Shown here: positions 63,083-64,000 of the stretch, piece by piece
How the letters are laid out: the number at the start of each line of letters is the position of its first letter
Numbering within the stretch: the stretch's first letter is position 1
NCBI GenBank assembly: GCA_013127575.1
Contig: CP053418.1
Location: 3,286,001-3,350,000, forward strand
Source: Ramlibacter terrae
Lineage (GTDB): Bacteria > Pseudomonadota > Gammaproteobacteria > Burkholderiales > Burkholderiaceae_C
Length of the DNA: 64,000 nucleotides
Direction: 5' to 3'
Notes under the pieces: generated by a model
Databases searched by the model: none
Told to the model about the DNA's origin: nothing
Seen by the model: the letters and a program-made list of their open reading frames with translations, nothing else
Translations under genes and position numbers: made by a program

Positions 63083-64000
63083 ATGTTCCGAATCCCCCGC
63101 CGGCTTGCGCTGACCCTGCTCCCCGGCCGCCTGCACGGCCGCCGCGGCCAGCGACTACCCCAACCGCCCGGTGCGCATCGTGGTGCCCTTCCCGGCCGGC
63201 GGCGGCGCCGACGCCGTGACGCGGCTGGCCGCCAGCAAGCTGCAGGCGCGGATGAACCAGTCGTTCGTGATCGACAACCGCCCGGGCGCCGGTTCGGTGA
63301 TCGGCAACGATGCGGTGGCCAAGGCGCGCCCGGACGGCTACACGCTGCTGCTGAACATCCCGGCGCTGGTGCAGACGCCGCACCTGCAGGCGAAGCTGCC
63401 CTACGATCCGCTGCGCGACCTTGTGCCGGTGACGACGCTGACCAGTGCGCCGGTGTGGCTCACCGTGAGCACCACGCGATCGCAGGCGACGACGCTCGAC
63501 GCCTTCCAGGCCGAGGCGAAGAAGGCCAAGCTGGAATACGCCTCGTGGGGCATGGGCTCCACCAACCACCTGTACGGCCACACGCTCGCCGACGCGCTCG
63601 GCGCGGGCATGGTGCACGTGCCGTACAAGGGCGGCGCCGCGGCCGTCACCGCGCTGATCAACGGCGAAGTCGCGGCGATGTTCTCGGACCTGGTTTCGCT
63701 GCGCCCGCACGGCCGGCGGCAAGCTGCGCGTGCTCGCTTCGACCGGCACCCAGCGCCATCGGCTGACACCGGACGTGCCGACGCTGGCCGAGCTGGGCTA
63801 CAAGGGTTTCGAGTCGGTGGGCTGGAGCGCCTTCTTCGTGCCCGCGGGCACGCCGCCGGAGATCGTGGCGCGGCTCGAAGCGGAGATCGTGGCCGTGACC
63901 AAGGATCCCGACTTCATCGCCCGGCTCGCCGAACTGGGCCAGGCGCCGGGCGGCAAGCCGCAGGCGGAGTTCGCGGCGGATGTGCGCGGCGACTACGAGC
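63083..64000 (+). CDS. Bug/TctC-type substrate-binding protein (truncated by window end)
   Basis: The first 300 or so residues of a periplasmic binding protein. Signal MFRIPRRLALTLL; cleavage near AAAAS, then YPNRPVRIVVPFPAGGGADAV, VIDNRPGAGSVIG, DGYTLLLNIPALVQ and PTLAELGYKGFESVGWSAF. The frame breaks at 63121-63126 (CCCCGG for CCTGG) and about 63710. It lies 92 bases after the fused dehydratase, so it is probably the matching uptake protein. The C-terminus lies beyond the window. Confidence 0.9.

Overview
The window looks like chromosomal DNA of a high-GC (about 70 %) betaproteobacterium of the Burkholderiales, most like Comamonadaceae (Ramlibacter/Variovorax type). The evidence is four Bug/TctC periplasmic binding proteins, the earP-efp pair with an Arg32 EF-P, a phasin gene, a Lys/Ala-rich N-terminal extension on RpoD, and the hupB-tRNA-Val-ppiD order. 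No phage, plasmid, transposase, rRNA or CRISPR was seen. The genus is an inference from gene content, not a search result.

Most long genes are broken by one or more one- or two-base shifts, including genes that cannot be lost (rpoD, dnaG, pgsA, uvrC, ppiD). I rebuilt the expected codons at many breaks. A large share falls where the conserved protein demands CCAGG or CCTGG and the sequence reads CCGG, CTGG or CCGGGG. I read this as a base-calling error at methylated CCWGG sites, so the broken genes are annotated as real CDSs spanning their shifts.

Layout. 1-1.8 kb: acyl-CoA dehydrogenase (runs off the left edge) and a small DUF3606-like protein. 1.9-6.3 kb: lipid A modification locus, with eptA and a PAP2 phosphatase divergent from a response regulator/histidine kinase pair. 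6.3-9.7 kb: PAS histidine kinase, ppiD, tRNA-Val, hupB. 10-13.4 kb: tartrate dehydrogenase-like enzyme, haloacetate dehalogenase-like hydrolase, EamA transporter, pgsA. 13.4-17.4 kb: a large inverted repeat, uvrC, then earP-efp. 17.4-25.6 kb: DUF3445 protein, AEC transporter, LOG protein, MFS transporter, rmuC, D-2-hydroxyacid dehydrogenase, NhaD-like antiporter. 25.7-30.8 kb: CsbD, an HDAC/thioesterase/nitroreductase operon, a phasin, an iron-binding protein under a Fur-like box. 30.8-37.1 kb: SDR dehydrogenase under a palindromic operator, gamma-glutamyltransferase, YihY, a Bug protein, acyl-CoA synthetase. 37.4-41.8 kb: dnaG-rpoD. 42-48.4 kb: lipoprotein, EamA, aldo/keto reductase, Bug protein, CocE hydrolase, serine hydrolase. 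48.4-56.9 kb: nuclease-helicase fusion, hemerythrin, 5'-3' exonuclease, an odd pseudouridine synthase homologue, an M16 protease, EamA.

57-64 kb is the most distinctive region. A LysR gene sits between a leftward HMG-CoA-lyase-family / CaiB CoA-transferase / Bug operon and a rightward gene fusing LeuD-like and LeuC-like domains, followed by another Bug protein. Together these could import a branched di- or tricarboxylate, hydrate or isomerise it, activate it with CoA and cleave it. This pathway is a hypothesis from gene content. The joint between the two fused domains carries a dispersed palindromic repeat that is translated into the linker.
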